A stretch of 64,000 bases of DNA from Cyanophora paradoxa (GCA_004431415.1 QPMI01000056.1:124001-188000), one strand, 5' to 3'; positions 42,471-58,000 are shown, counted from the first letter of the stretch. Notes: generated by a model from the sequence alone, not told the origin. Numbers and translations are program-made.

Positions 42471-43068
42471 GTAATTATTAATGCGCCCCGCGTGGTTGCA
42501 ATTATATTGTCACCAGCTTGGGCCTCCGTTTAAAAACAAAAAGCGAGCAACCTCATGGACACGCCTTCATGCCCCCAGCTCGACCCCAATTGTTGAGCCC
42601 CATGCCTGTCCCACGAAACCGCTTCAAAGATGACTACGTATACTGCGCCATTCATGATCGATATCAGCGCGCGCCCTCATGACGAGGCGTCGACATGCCA
42701 TGATGTGCATGACTGCACGAGGACCGTTCAAAACGTGCAATCTACGCCCTAGAAGTCGAACTGCAACCGACAGCGCCTGCAATATATATCGATCTCGCCT
42801 TAAGCTTAACTATAAAAGCATGCACGATCATCGGATCCTCTCAATAAAGATCTGAATCGAAGACCTGAAGATGAAATCGTATCTGAATCTGAATCTGATC
42901 CTATAAAGGCGAAAACGAATCGAAGATCCGATGATCTGGAGATGAAAATCGAAGATCTGAAGCTAGATGAAATCCTTTACAGGGCTTGATATCAGATAAG
43001 GATTATAGATCTAGAAAAGTCTAATCATATTTCAGTGAAGTCGTCGTAACGCTTGTGCAGGTTATTTT
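42471..43068. other. Intergenic region with degenerate GAAGATCTGAA repeats
   Basis: From about 42845 to 42975 the sequence is built from variants of GAAGATCTGAA and GATGAAATC with AGATCT/GATCCGATGATC palindromes. No gene is visible. The downstream edge abuts the stop codon of the large minus-strand gene. Confidence 0.55.
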
Positions 43069-46000
43069 TCAACGTTTCGAGTTTGGGTTTCGTTCTTCCG
43101 ACTTCGAGTTCTTCGTCCGGGACGGCGCGCTAGCGCTCTCGCGATCGGGCTGCATCCGCCTGAGCCCAACGTCGACGGCGACTCGCGACCGCCCCGTGGG
43201 GGACGAGCCCGATCGCAAGGCCACCCGGTCCGGGGCGGGGGCCAACGACGGCGCGCGGACGGAGCCCGTGCTCTCGATCGATCCCGAGGATGCGGCGACA
43301 CGGTCGGCGTCGCGGTCGCGATCGGGGACGTTTCGTGAAGGGGTCCGCGATCGCACCGGCTGGACCCGATCGCGAGCGGCTGGCGCTGAACGCGGCCCGC
43401 GGTACCGGTGGAGCCCGACCCGCGGGCGCCCGCGGGCGCTGTCGGCGTCGACGTCGGCGGAGGGCGGCTGCGGCGCGGAGCTCGCCTTGTTGCTCGCGAT
43501 CGTGTCGACGGGCTCCTGGGCCGCGGGAAGCTTACGGGGCGCTTCCGCCTGCTTTCCGGCCGCGGCCAGCTTGGACGTCACACCGGCTGCATGGACAGGC
43601 AGCGGCGCTTGCATTGATTTGACCTCCCCCTCGGCCGGGCTCGACGCCGCGGCCGTTGCTCCGGGACCATGAGCACGCAGCTCCGCCAGACTGGCGACGG
43701 CCTCGTCATGTGCTGCGGCTGGCGGCAGCTGCAGACCCAGCGCGGGGGCCGGTCGCGAGTTGCGGAGCGTCGCGCCTGTTGACGACGCGGTCACAGAAAC
43801 AAGGTCCGCGCCGGGGAACGGTCGGGCTGAGTCGTCCAGCGCTTTCTGCCTCGCGAGTGCGCCGGCCAAAGAGTGCGGCGCCGGGTCGAACTTGGGCGGA
43901 CGAGCTGCGATCGCCGTAGAAGGTTGCCGCCGTTTCTGCTCGCCACCGGCGCCGAACTTGACGCGCGTGGCAGCAGGCGGGGGCGGGGGCGGGGGCGGGG
44001 GCGGGGGCGGGGGCGGGGGCGCCGGAATTGGTAGCGGGGACTCGAGGGCCGCGCCCAGCGCCGCGGCCGCGTCGCGGAGTGCGCTGTTCGCCGGGTTCGC
44101 GCTCGTCACGGAATCCGGCGGAGGCCTATAGCTAGGGGGCTCCGCCGGGCCATCGTCGGCGCCAGCCCACAGCGGCGCCAGCGCCCCGACCCGCTCGGCA
44201 GGGCGAACATCGCCGAGGCCCTGCGTGTCCAGGAACTGTGCCAGCATCGGCAGGTTCGCGCCCGTGTCGGCGGGCGGGAGCACTAGCGCCGTGCCCACGC
44301 CGCGCGGCACTGGCCGAGGCGGCGGCCCCGCCTCGAGCGGCTCGTCGCAGGCGGAAGAGACGCTGGCGCGCCGGAGGAAGGCGCTCGCGCGAGCGACCCA
44401 CGAGCGCCGCCGCCCTCGAGGGTGCTGCCCGAAAACCTCACCCACGTCGGCGATAACGACGGTCCGCATCCCGGGGGCGAGGGCGCTGAGGTGGTCGACG
44501 TCGCTCGACACTTCGGAGGCCGAGCTGGTCCCTGCGATCGAGCTTTTCACGCCGACGAGCGCCATCTGCAGCGACTCCCGGCGCGCCAGGTACTTCGCAA
44601 ATCTCGGGTACCGCTGCGAGGCGAGCCAATATATATGAGGCGAAGATAATGTGACAAGAGATCTAGACCGCTTCGGCTCGCCTGCATGAGCTGCAATAGG
44701 GCAACGTAGGCGAGGAGCATCTGGCAGCCGATCTCGACGGCGCTTCCCCCGAGAGACGACAGATCGGCGAGCATATCCAAGAACGAGGAACGCTGCACCC
44801 GGCTGACCTGCACGCGACCCGATTTAAAGTCAAATTTCGCGATCGGGTGCGGGCAAGCGGCCGTTTGCGCGGGGGAGAGGCACCCTGACGTGGACGTCGC
44901 TCAGCTCGAAGGCCGCGCGAAAAGCAACCGACTCGCCCGCGCAGTACGGGTGCGACAGCGGGAGCGTCACCGAGCACAAGCTCTGCCGGCGTGCGTTAAA
45001 ACCGCGACAACCTTGAGCAAGTACCGCTGGCGATAGGCGAGTTCCACGCACAAAGGATTCCTCCTCGGCCTCGGCTTCCCGGTTCGACGACGGCCAGAGC
45101 GACGCGTCGTAACGCGGACTCCCGTCACGCGCGTCCTGCGGTACGTTAACAGCAAAGATCAGCAACTGGACGCGAAAACAGGAGCGCGAGTTTTAATTTC
45201 GCACCTCGAAGTGGAGCGGAACGAGGGAGAGAGGTGCGACCACGGGTCGGAGGCCGCGGAACACACCGAGCGCGGCATCCGATCGGGTGCGGACGCGCGC
45301 CCGGACCGTCAAGTTCTTCGGCACCTGGCGCCCAAGCCCCGTCAGCGGTGAAGCGGTCGACAACTTTGGCGATGTGCGCGCCACCCGCACCTCGATCGTG
45401 TACGAGATGGCGACGGCGACGGCCATCCGTGAGGCAAGGCGCAGCTCGACGGAGACGTTCGTCGCAGCCGACAGCGTGCAATTCCGACACATCCAGTCCA
45501 CTCTACAGAACCAGGGTCATTCGATATCGAGCACGCGTCTCGATACACAAGGAACGCACATGCAAGCCCGCTGTGTCTCGTTGTAGAACGCTGACAGCAG
45601 CGGCAGTGACTCTGGCTCGTCGTCCACCGGCGCGATGCCGCGGAAAGCGGCAGTCGCACCGATCCACAATGCATCCGACACGTTCGCAGAGCCCGACGGG
45701 TCTGGCGATCGCGAGCCTCGCACGGTGCATGAGCCGGGGTACCCCACGAACGCTGCTCGGACGGCAAAGACGCCGGAGATGCTGGCGGCTGATGGGGACG
45801 CGCCGCCGAGGAGCGTCTGGAGGACCGTGTAGTTCGCGAGCGCGTACTGGAGGACGACGAACGCCGCCGCGATAACGAGGAGACCCAGGCCGGCGATAGC
45901 GAAGATGGCGCCGCCGGCGCTGATCACGTCCGACGCAGCCTCCAAGTCCTCGTTCTCTGCCAGCACCTGGTCGATCGCGTCGCCGTACAGGACGTTGATC

Positions 46001-49000
46001 TTGGAGACCTAATATAATTATATATATAATCATGTGTCAAAATACGACAGGATGTCAACGGAGGGCACATACGTACCCGGCGGTAGCGCTTTGCAGCCCG
46101 TTCTTCGGATGCAGTCTTCAAGTGGACGCAGATGGCGATCGCGGCGACGAGCACGAGGGCGCCGACGGCGGCCGCGATGTACGTGATTATGCGGTAGAGT
46201 TGCGCGAACGCGACGGACTCGTCCTCGATCTCGGGGCGGGTGATGGTCGCGTTGACCGTGTCGTCCACGAAGGTTTCCACGACGTACTCGTCGATGGCGT
46301 CCTGGAGCAGCCCCCTGCGGCAGCCGTACGCGTCAATTCACTCGCATGTCGCACTCGCCAGACAATACTCGCACTCGCCTGCGTTGCGGCACTATTCGGG
46401 CTCCATTGACGGCTTCTTTGATCCCGCCGATGACGTACTGGTAGCGGAGTATCTCGACGGGGTCGGCTGTGCCGACTGCGCCCCGTCATGATCATCAGGA
46501 TTGAACGGGTTCACGTGCAGTGCACGCGGGTTTCGCGCGGGAGCAGGTCGGACCTGGGCAGAGCTGCGTGGCCGTACAAAGGACGCAGGTGGACGCGCCA
46601 GTTTCGCCTGCCATGAATCCCGATGGGCTGCGTGCACGTGCACGAAGCTTAAGCTTAAGCTCTCATGAGCTACCAAGTGGAACCAACCAGGGCGTGCAGT
46701 AATCCATGGACACATTGCGGTACTGGCCGCGGGCACACGGGCTGCAGAACGCTTGGGTTTCATCCGACTGCAACCGCATTCGGAGAAGGTCAAAGAAGAG
46801 AATAGCAGGGTCGTAAAATGCATTTGCATTCACGCACGACGTGTCCGCCAGCGCACTGCGTGCATCCGGGGCTCCCGTTCCCGGAGACGGTGTTGCGGGG
46901 GCACTTGATGCAGGACATGGCGCCCGCCGGCCGGTACATCGACACGTTGCAGGCGATGCACTCCGTGCCGAGAGCATTGGCGACGAAGCCCTCGGGGCAG
47001 GGCGAGCAGGTCGGGTCTGGTCAGAAATGTCAGCGCGCGCAGCGAGCGAATGCAGAAAACCTTCGGAATCGAACCTCCAGGCAATGCAGTTGACACGGAG
47101 TCGCATCGTACGCACGTCCCGTTAATAGGCATGTACCCGCCTTCGCAATCTGTCGTACCGCGTTGGGGCCGAGGCGAGCGACGGAACAAAACGAAGATTG
47201 TGAGATTAATATATATTGTGCGAAGGCTCGTACCGACGCATTCGGCCCTATCCTTTCTCGGCACTTTCCCCGGGGGGCTGAGGCGAGAGGCGCGCGGTGT
47301 CGGCACAAAGCGACGCGTGACGCGGTTGCGGGTATCTGGCAAAGCGCACCACGGCTCGCACTGCACCATGCCTTCCCGGCGCGCGGCGGTTGCGATCGGA
47401 CACGGCTGGCAGGTGGAGAAGTTTGAATCCCTGTAGGAACCCTGCAAAACCAACCATGGCCAGCCTCAGCGCTCTACACAGGAATAGAAGAGATGCATTA
47501 CAACCCACCAACGGGCACGGAAAGCATGAACGGAAATCGGGTGCAGAGTAAAACCCAAGCGAGCAATTCATGCAGCGCTCGAACGTTCCCTCTTTCGGCG
47601 CGTACGTCCCCAGCGGACACTGCACCAGAAATGATCATGAGAAGGCGCTCTTTTCGCTTTTCTCTCGCGGGAAACGCGCTCAAATTAAATGTGTACCCGC
47701 AAGCACTTGCGTGGGCGGGAGGTGTTCTTTGGCAGCCACTCGAAGAAGCCAGCGTCGCATGGGATGTAGCGTGTGCTGTCATTGGACGCAAAGTGGCCCC
47801 AGGGCGGCTCCAGGCAGCTCCCGCTCGTCGCCAGAGGAGACCAAAGGCCCTGGGAATGCGTGGAGAGTCAGCTATCGAGCACGCACATGGGTCTCTCGCG
47901 TGAAGCTACTTGCGCCCCGTTCCAAGCGCACCGTTTTACAGGGTAGGCACGCATTCTGCAAATTTGAAGCCGAGTAAATAAGCGAAAGCAGGCATTTATT
48001 TAGACTGCATCTTGGGCTACAGATGGCGCACCGAGTCCCCGTGGAAGGTCCCCCCGCGGCATGGGAGGCAGCCCGACCGGTCGTCGTTGCTTATGTAGCC
48101 CGGGGTGCACGGCGTGCACTCGGAAGCCCCCGGCGCGCTCCAGAATCCATCCTGAAATCGAAGCCACAGTTGCCATTGAAGCCGGAAATGAAACAAGCAA
48201 AAGCGGTGCAAAGAGCACCTGGCAGGGCACGCAGGTGCTGTTCCGCTCGTAGAAACCGGCCCGGCAGAGGTCACACTCGGCCCGGTTTAGGGAGCTCTCA
48301 GTCCCGCGCGGGCTGACGGCGCAAGGTTGCAGTTAGCGTACCGATTGGCTCGCTGCGTTTTACAGGCGATATCGCCGCACCACAGATTGCAATACCAGAA
48401 GCCCGGCGCGCTCGTGTACTGGCCGTGAGGGCACTGCGGCAGATGTTTAATTTGCGGTCGCGGCATTGCAATTGGCATCGAGCGAGCGAAAAGACAGCGC
48501 GCCTGCTCGCAGGACGTCATGTTCTCCGCTCTGTAGTACCCCCGCGAGCACGGAGTGCACCCTTGCCTGTCCGGTGTCGGGATCGTCCCCCGCGCACTGC
48601 GGACCGCGGGTGAGCGACGCGGTTGACGGCGGATCTGGATGCATATGTACGCCTACGGGGCGGAGCCCACCAGGTTTTGCAGCTCGTCATTCCGCGGTCG
48701 GGGGCGTACATTAATCCTGCGAAATATCGATTCTTTCGGACCGACGGACAGCTTAAAGCTGCGAAATTAAATCTACGATTTATGCGAACCGATGCAGTCA
48801 ATGCACTCCCAGCCAACCTCGATCGTGCCCCGCTCGCACATGTCGCACGAGGTGGCCTCGAGGTCCGGGCGGCTCCCCCGGTCGCACATTGTGTAGTTGC
48901 GGCTGCCGGCCGCCGCGATGGCTCCGCGGGGCGCCCGCTCGCACTCGACCATACCCTCGTGCCGGTAGAACCCCGGCAGACACGCTGAAACATTGCAGCG

Positions 49001-52000
49001 CGCTCATGAATAAGAAACGAGATGCGAGTTCCATCGTGGGAGGCTGCCGCGCGCACGGACGCAGAACTGGCCGTTGGCGGCCGCGACGGTGCCGTTGTCG
49101 CACTGCTCGCAGCGGTCGAGCCCGGGCGTCGCTGCGACCCAGTTCGTTTCGCACAAGATGCAGGAATCGTTGACCTGGTACGAGCCTTCGATACGGTTAG
49201 TCCCAGTCGGCGCAGAAAGAGATGGAAGTATCCACCCGCAGGGCAGGGAATGCAGATCGCTCGGGGCCCGTCAGCCACATAGCCCGCATCGCAAATGGTC
49301 CAGGTGGGCGAGCCGGCGAGTGCCACGGAGCGGAAAGGCACGGGCAGGCAGTCGGTCATGTTTTCGCCGCGGTACGTTCCTGGAGAAGCTTCAGTACAAC
49401 TTTCTAATTATATATAAGCTGCAGCTGCTCGGTAAAATGCGGGATTCGATTGCGAGCGTACCTGCACTGCACGGCACGCAGTTCTGGAGATCGGCCGCCG
49501 AGACGTATCCGGGCGCACACTGGAGGAGCAGGTGAAAAATGTCGAGACCGCAAACCAAACCAAAGTCCACACCAGCATGCAGGACGTCATGTTTTCAGCG
49601 GGGGTGATCGTGTTTGTAGCGCAGACGCGGCAAGCCCCGTCGTCCTCGTACGACCCTTTCGGGCACGGCAGGCACATGGACGCGACGTTGTTGGCAACCC
49701 AACCTGGCTCGCACCGCTGGAACCACGAGCGGCCCGGGACGGAGACTGTCTTGTGCGGCACTGGCTCGCATCGCGACATGTTCTCTGCCCGATACGTTCC
49801 TGCAGGGTCGTCAGCGTTCACAGGTGGAGTCCAGAAGCAAAAGAGCGATATCGATGCCTTCTGAGCACAGAAAGCAAGTCTGCTGGTCAGCTGAAGCAAC
49901 CTGTCCCGGGGGGCAGCGCGTGCAGTTCGCGCTGCCCTCAAACGGGGCGACCATATTCTCGGGGCAGCTGCGCGCAAAAGCATATTGTTAGCAACGTCAT
50001 ATGTATATAAAGTTCCTTGAAATTGTATCGGGCGCGCTGCGCGCGATCGCGCACTTCTGGCAGGTGTTGTTGAGCTCGTAGTACCCTTTGCTGCACGGCA
50101 GGCAGGTGTCCCGTGCCTGGTTGGCCACATAGCCGTCCTTGCATAGCACGAAGGACGCCGAGCCCTCCCTTGCGACTACATCCTCGAGGACGGGCTGGCA
50201 CGAGGCCATGTCTGCGCTGCGGTACATCCCTAGCAAGCCTGTCAGTTGCTCCGAGCGTGGATATAACATCAGAGAGGCTATATATCACACCGGCCGGACA
50301 CGGAATGCAGGATTGGAAGTCGCTTGCGGAGACGTATCCCGGCGCGCAGAGGCTGCAGATCGGGGTGCCTTCCAGCGAGGCCACAGTGTTTTGGGCGCAG
50401 CTGCCAATTTCACAAGATCTTCAGTTTTGCGCGCGAACACGGCAATATTAATCAATTGCAACAAAATAATGCGCACGTGAGGCAATTGTCATCAAAACGC
50501 GAGGTTCCTGTGGAAAGTGGGATAAATCAATGTTCGAATTCAGCGAATAGCAATGAAGAAATGTAGAGCGCGCCGAGAACTCACCTTTCGGGCACTTGAG
50601 GCACTCGCTCCTCTCGACGTTCGGGACCGAGCCGTTCCCGCAGACGGAGAAGGCGGACGAGCCGACCAGCGCGACGCTGCGCGCCCCGACGGGGAGGCAG
50701 ATGGTGGACTCGGCCGGCCTGTAAGAGCCTGGGGCTGCGCACACAACATCGGCAAAGATGCTCAAAATATTCGATGAATCAGCGGATATTAGAAGTAGGC
50801 TCACTGCATTCAAAGCACATGGTGAGGTCCGGAGAAGAGTAGGAGCCGAGCGGGCAGGCGGTGCAGTTCGTCGAGGCCTCCAGCGGCGCGATCGTGTTCA
50901 CCGGGCACGGGGTGCAGACGCCGGGATTTTCGGCGTCCTCGTACGTCCCCGGCGGGCACTGTTCGTGGAGAATTTGAAAGTGAGTAGCGCGAAGTTCCAC
51001 GGTGCGGTCGCATGCGCAGTTGCAGCACACCGGAATGCACTGCAAGCGGTCGGGAAGGCTAATGTACCCGGCAGGGCACCGACTGCAGCCCAAGCCAGTA
51101 GGAGATGCGTAGTCCTGAAAACACAGATCGCAGGCGCGAGTGCCTTCGGGGCTGATTTTAACCTCGAGCCCCGGTGGACACAGCTTGCAGCCATCCCCGT
51201 TGTCGTTGGACAGCTGGTTCGCGGGGCAGGCGAAGCAGCTGCCGAACTGGCCTGCGCGGCTCCAGGTTCCTATTGGGCATGGCTCGCACGGCTCGTTCTC
51301 GCGGCGTTGGTACCAGCCGGCCTGCAGTCAGACACGTTCGACTTCAGCTAACCAGTTTCAGCACTCAGGTCGCATTTGCATGCGCTCGGACCGTGCAATT
51401 CGTGCAGTCCGATCTCTCTTGGTTCGGAAAACTACCTCGCGGACCTGTTCCAAGCAAGTCAGACTTCATAGTCTTTTTCCTCGAATTGAGTCTAGAAATG
51501 CGCTTACAGTTTGAGCAACTGTCTATCGTTCCGTACGAAGAGTACTGGTGTGCGGGACAGCCGAGACAGAAGAGCCGATCGCTCGCTGTTCGAAGGAAGA
51601 GGCCAGCAAAGCTGAATCGAAGAACCGCACGTGAGATCATATGAGTCACGATTCTGTTGCCGTTCTAGAAACCAGTAGTCGCGAGCGAGCGCGCACCATT
51701 TGAAGCACTGTGCCGTCCAGCGGTCGCGCACGGTGAACGCGCCCGTCTCGCACCGCGTGCACGGCATCCCCTCGGACAGGGCGAACGTGTTCTGCGGGCA
51801 ATTGTAGCACTCCGAGCTCCCGGACGCCGACCAGGTCCCGGCGGGGCACGGCAGGCACGCCGTCGCCCCTCCCGTGCTGTAGGTCCCCTCGGGGCACCGC
51901 TCCGCCTCCGACTCGATGAGGAGCCCCGTGCGCGTCGAGAAGAGGCCCGGCGAGAGAGGCGTGCAGAGGTCCTTCACGGAGACCGACCGCTTGAAGGCGG

Positions 52001-55000
52001 CGGCGTCGGCGTTCCAGACGGTGCCCGGCGGGCACTGCGTGTGGAGCGAGATCAAAGTGGCCGGCTCCGACACGGCGAAGAGGACGACGGGCAGCTCGGG
52101 GACGGGCTCCGACGCGTTCAGCATGCCGAGCCCGAACGACGCCGCGTCGAGATCGAGAGCGCTGTAGTCCTCCACCGTGTAGGCGCCGGCGACGTTCGCG
52201 ACCCAGCTGTCCAGCACGATCGCGACGCTGACCGAAGAGGCGTCGAAGGACGGGCCGTCGACGCCCCTGATTCGGAGCAGCTGCGACGACAGTGCGCGCT
52301 CGTTGGCACGCTGCAGCCGCTTCTCCTTGATGAGCCGCGGCCTCGGCATGTCGCTTGTGGCGAAAGAGAACGAGCGCTGGGTCGCGGAGGAGTGGATCTC
52401 TCGGACGACGTAGAGGGCGCCGTCCTTGTACACCGCGGCGGCCACCTGGAGCGCACGGTTCAAGTCTAAGCGGACGAAGGGCCGAGAACGGCGAAACAAA
52501 TATCAAATATGGAAAGGAAGCACCGAGGTCCACTCAGCCAGGGACCCGCGCCAGGTGGACGCGCCATAGATGCGGACGCTCCCGTCGAGCTGCCCCGCCA
52601 TGCCGCTCTGGTACCCGTTCGCCTTCACGACGCGAAAGATCTACGGCAGGCGCTGCCGTCAGGAGAAATGGGGGCAAAGCGCTCGCGCCCAGATCTAGAG
52701 GACTCTGCAGCTCGCCTGGTCGCCCGTGACGTAGAAGCTATACCTTGATCCGGGCGCCTCCACCCAACGGCCCTGGGCGACGCGAACGAAGTCATATGAG
52801 CACGACGGCCGCGGCCGGTAGCTCGCGCGTTTTCAGAGCGTGCGCACCTCGAGATAACCGACGCCTCGGCCGGCAATTAACGGTCGCTCGTTCTGGACCT
52901 GCACAGGAAGACGAGAAAATTAAAGAGGGTAGCATTGAGCGATGAAGCAAAACGGAACGCCCCAAACAAAGCGTGGCTCACAATCCAGTGATGAGCGAGG
53001 AGCAGCGTGTCCGTGCGAAGAACCTTGTGCGAATCGTGCACCACCACCCCCGACCGGAAAGCGTACGCCGCGTCCGCGGTCGACGCGCGTTCCGCGAGAC
53101 TGGACTCGTTCACGGCCCCTGGCCATGGCGACGGAATGGCATTAAATTCAGACGCGCATCTTAAATGCAGCAAGCGCGGAAAAGAAGCAAATTAAATACG
53201 GCGCACATGAGAAGATGGCCGTCACGTGGACAACGTCCAGACCCGGGCAGACGGTGGATCCGACGAGCTCGAAGGGGCATGTCGCGGGGCCCGTGGGGAA
53301 GAAGGGCAGGCGGACGAGCGCGTGGTACCGCAGCGGGCCGCCCTCCTCCGTCCGCCCGTCCGCGCGCAGCTCGACGATCGAGGCCGGGGGCGGGTACGCG
53401 TCGGCGAACGAGGAGCCCTTCTCGCCGGGCCACCTGCAAACCCATCAGCGAAACACAAATCTCAGACATGCCGAGCTTGCAACGGGATGTGCAAAAATAT
53501 AGAGCAATTCAACGCACGGGAGGCGCTTGTAGACGGTTGCGGCGTTGTGCGAGAAACCCGCCGGCGCGATGGCCTCGAGGTCGAATGCGAGCAGCGCAAC
53601 GCCCATCTGGGGCGCGCAGGCCTGCAGCGCGACCAGAGCACGTGAGGCCGCTCGCAGGACAAAGTAAACACGAGGAAGTGACGGCAGGACGGATCGGACC
53701 TTGATAAGGGGTACCGCCGTGATCGGCCCCGAGGAGGCGTAGCTGGCGAAGAACGCGAGGCCCCGCTGCGAGAAGGAGAAGATCTGCACGCCCGAACCTC
53801 AGAATTATTAGGATAGGATAGGATGAGGACGCCCGAGAAGCGCGGTATTTAGGATAGGCGTGGCCGGACCTGCACGTCCTCGAGCAGAAGCGACTCGAAG
53901 CTGGCGCCGTAGCTCCTCTGCACATCCTCAGCCGCCCGCGAGCCACCGGGCGACCGCCCCACCGACGCCGGCTCCGCATCGTAAACTGCGATCGCAATCG
54001 TAGAATTGTCAATATTAATGCGTTGAAAGGACCCGATCTAGAGCAGGCACGAGACGCTCACATGGCGTGCATTCGTTGGCTAAGTAGCGGTTCGCGAAAG
54101 ACTCAAAGCCGAGTCCGGAGTCGACGTTGCCGTCGCCTCCCCCTTCGGAGTCAAGTAGACTCAGGTACTCGGTCTGCGGATCCCGGATCGCAGTGAGCAC
54201 AGCCCTGTGCATGCGCGCCTCGAGCCAAAATAAAAAACGTTCGGCTCGCCTGAACCCTCGATAGCTTGCTCGAATCAGCATCTGGGGCGGTCTGACCACC
54301 ATGGCCATGAGTGTACGAAGTCGGAACACGGAGCGAACTCGACGTGAAAAATTAAACGTGACATCGTTAATATTCGTACCGTGGGTGTGAAGATGGAAAC
54401 CGATCCGAGGGCTGCAGCCCATTTATCCGCGCAGTCTCCCCCTGCTGCTACGGCATTTGGCCCAGACGTCTGCGCCACACATATGATTTGAGAGAGCCTT
54501 TGACCCAACCTGCAGCTGCACATGTACAAATCCGACGCACCGCTTCATAGAATCTCCGCTCATACAGAGCGTGGAACAGGCGGAAGTCGAGCGAGAAGTT
54601 TCGTGCGACGTCCATAAAGAGGTAGGGATCGGGACCGCCGGCGTTCGGGGAACAGAGCTCCCTCGGCCATGGCCGCACCGCGCCGAACGCGCCGGGGTCG
54701 CACGACCCGTCAAAGGTGTACGCAACCCATCTCTGGGCCGCGAAATAATGGCAGGCGGCGTCGGCGCAGGCGTCCGGCGGCTGGAGGCACGAATCCAGGG
54801 TCGGCCCCAGAAGATCTGCCTTGCTCGCAGAGGTCGCCCCCCAGATCCAGTTGCCCTGGTGCGCCTCCAGGGCGTGTGGGGAGAACCGCCGGTCGGGATC
54901 AACCGCCAAAAAGGGAAGCATGGAAGAGAATGCGAACTGCGAGCTCTCCGAGACCACGCCCTGCGCGGAACCGGTCACGGCCTATATGTCTCGAAGGTCG

Positions 55001-58000
55001 ACGTCGAGCTCGCGGCGGGCTCTCGCACGTGCGCTCACCGAGTAACGCTGCAGCGCCATGCAGAGAGAGGACTTCAGGTCGTAGTCGCAGTAGACGAGGT
55101 CGGGGCCCTTCCTGAAGACGAGGGCCATGCGGGTCGACGCGCCCCTGCTGCCGAGCGGGTAGCCGGGCAGCGGCACGGCGTATACGAGCTCGCGGTCGAC
55201 GTCCTCGTCGTCGTCAATGTCGATGAGGGGACGGTTGTACACGTTGTACACCTTGCTGTTCCCGGCGGGGAGGAGCGCTGTCCCGATGTTGATGTGAGGA
55301 TGGAGTCGCATGAATAGTGTAAAATATAGAAATAGCAATCACCGGACTGCGTGGGAAGCGAGCCGCCCGGTGGCACGCTGACAGTGACGCTCGCAGAGGC
55401 GGGCGAGAAGCGCTGCGTGAGCGTGCTGGCCAGCGCGGTGCAAGAGAGCGAGTACGAGCCCTCGTAGGACGGTACCGTGTTCAGGTCGAACGTCTCGCCA
55501 GCGGCCGCGCGAGCGTCGCTCACAGACTTGACCGCGCGGTACGGGCCGCCGAAGCCACCGCAGCGGACCTCGATGCTTGCGATGAAGCTGCCCGTCTGCC
55601 ACGTGACGGAGACCAGGACGCTCGTAGAGGTTGTGACAGAGGCCGTCAGGATGGCTGGTGCCGGGACGGACATACCGGGAGCGCCCGCCGGGCAATCGAA
55701 GTAGGCGTCGTCGTTGACCTGCGGATGGCATTGAGGAAACGTGTGACTGATCATGAGCCGCGCGGGGAGGGGGAAAAATAGCTCACCAGCGCATGTCGGA
55801 CGTTTCCGGAGCTGTCGAGGGCGCGCCGCGTCCCGGCTCCCGATTTCGCGCAGTCGTCGAAAGGGTAGTGCAGATGGATCGACGAGCGCGTCGGCCCAAT
55901 GTCGAAGTAGTGCTCCATGACCTGCTCGTCCGTTCGCGTGCCGCTCCAGAGGCGCAGTTCCGTCAGCACTATCCCAGCGAAGAACGGCCTCCCCTGCGAG
56001 ATCCGCCAGCGTTAGCGCGGCACTCGCGATCGCCTGCGAGGCGGACGATCGGAAAGCGAGCGCGCCCACTCGTTTCCCTTCCCGATGAAGTTGGCGGTGC
56101 GCGCGACGCTCTTGATGGACTTGATGGATGTGCTCGTGATGAGGTAGCCGTCCCGGTACGCCTTCAGGGTGCTGTCGCCCGCCGCGTTGGGAGGCCCGAA
56201 CTCGAGCCAAATGTACTGCCAGGACCCTCCTATCTGCGCATTGACGCCCACCAGTGAGGAGCCTAAATCAAAGTGCGGATCCGCGCCTCGAGATAGGGTT
56301 CCAGTCGCAATCAAGTTCAGATCTCACCGTTATTCCATTCGTGTCGCCAGTAAACACATCCACTTGGCCTACGCGGGTAGACCCGTGGAAAACCTCGATC
56401 CGCAGTGCGAAACGTCCAGCCGCAACCTGCCGGGTGAATTCGAAAAATGCACGGAGCGAGCCTGAGTAATGGATCGGGCCCGCACGGTGCACTGAGTGGT
56501 GCAGGAGCTGATAATCTGTTCCGAAAATCGACCGGTCAGGGCAGCGCCGGCGCTAGTCAGGGTCGCGGCGGCGGCGCACGAGGGAGTCGACGTTGTACTT
56601 GGTCGAGGCGGAGAGCGGGTCGTAGTTGCCGAAGTCGAACAGCACGGCCCCCTGGGCCGGGATCTGCAGCGGCCTGGCCCACACCTCCAGCACGACGTTC
56701 CCGCCGAAGGTCAGTGCCGGCATCGCGAGGGACCTCGGGCCCAACGCGGCGTTGTTCGTCCCAAGGACGACGCCCGGGGGCGAGGGCCAAAATCGCGGCG
56801 GGCAATCCGGGAGTGACACGGCTCCTTGGAACCATGCCGTTCTTCCGTTTCCGGACTAGGCGAGAGGGTAAAAGACTGTAAGCTCAAACAGCTGCGGGAT
56901 TGGGGTTGGACACTTGCAAGCGGGCTCGAGCTTCGCACCTGGTCGCACGCGGCGTTGCCACCGCAAGCATACAGGCAATCGTATCTGGTTTCACAAAAAC
57001 CAAAATTAAAGAACGATTGGTTGCACGTATCTTGTATATAGGTAAAGTCCTCGTCATCCGAATAAGACCAATCACGCACAGATCAAACCGATAGTCTACA
57101 TACCGCGGCTGATATGTTGGAAGGGCCAAGTTCGCGTATGCGTTCCAAATCTCGGAGCCGGAGAGCACTGCGGCGTAGAAGCCAAAGTGCGCAATTCGGG
57201 TGTTGAAAATAGGATAGGTGCCAGCCCAGGATATTCCTATTCTTGAGGTACTCCACTGCTCTGCACACAGCGATCAAACAATTGCAACACGTGCGTATAA
57301 GTCGTTATAATCAGGCGTACTCATCGCTATCGATTTGCGGCCCCCGATCTCGCCGACGTGCGCTCCGTTGCGATAGAACTTGATGACGCCGCCACCCCAA
57401 GTAACGGCAAAGTGCTGCGCAGAGACCGGTCATGAAATCTTCCTTGAGCCAGCAAGAATGAAAAGAGCCAAGAATGGCGAGATCGCACATTCCAATGTCC
57501 GATCTGTCAAGCAGACAGCAAGGAAGCGTATAAATTCCAGTCCCTGAGCCGGATAGAGAGATTGCGGACCTTGAAGCCGTTCGAGCCAGTCATATAAACT
57601 TGTATCGCACCATCGCTATTGACCTCGCACCACATGCTGGAATGGAGTTCAACGGTTCAGCAATTCTACATCATAACTTGGAATTCGAAATAGCGCAGAC
57701 AGCCCACCAGTTGAACAAGAAGGCGACGTGCCCCGAGGCGTCGCCCCCGCCTCTCATGACGGGTTGGCCCGAGTAACAATTAGGTTCCCTGTCGTCTGGG
57801 CAAAACCTGCGCGCCGACGGGTCAGGGATTCCAATTAATATTCAAGAGTGAATTCGACCGGAGCGGACCACAGCCCGAAGTGTTGGTCGAAGGGGAAGAA
57901 GAAACCCGGAGACAACTCATTATTGTACACCTGAATAATGATATATATTGAAAATGAAATGGGGGCGCTAATATAAGAACACGATCAACGCACGTCTCTG

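Noticed and set aside
46800-52800. Numerous plus-strand open frames opposite the Cys-rich repeats
   Set aside because: The minus strand carries regular Cys-rich modules with splice sites; the plus-strand frames are compositional shadows.
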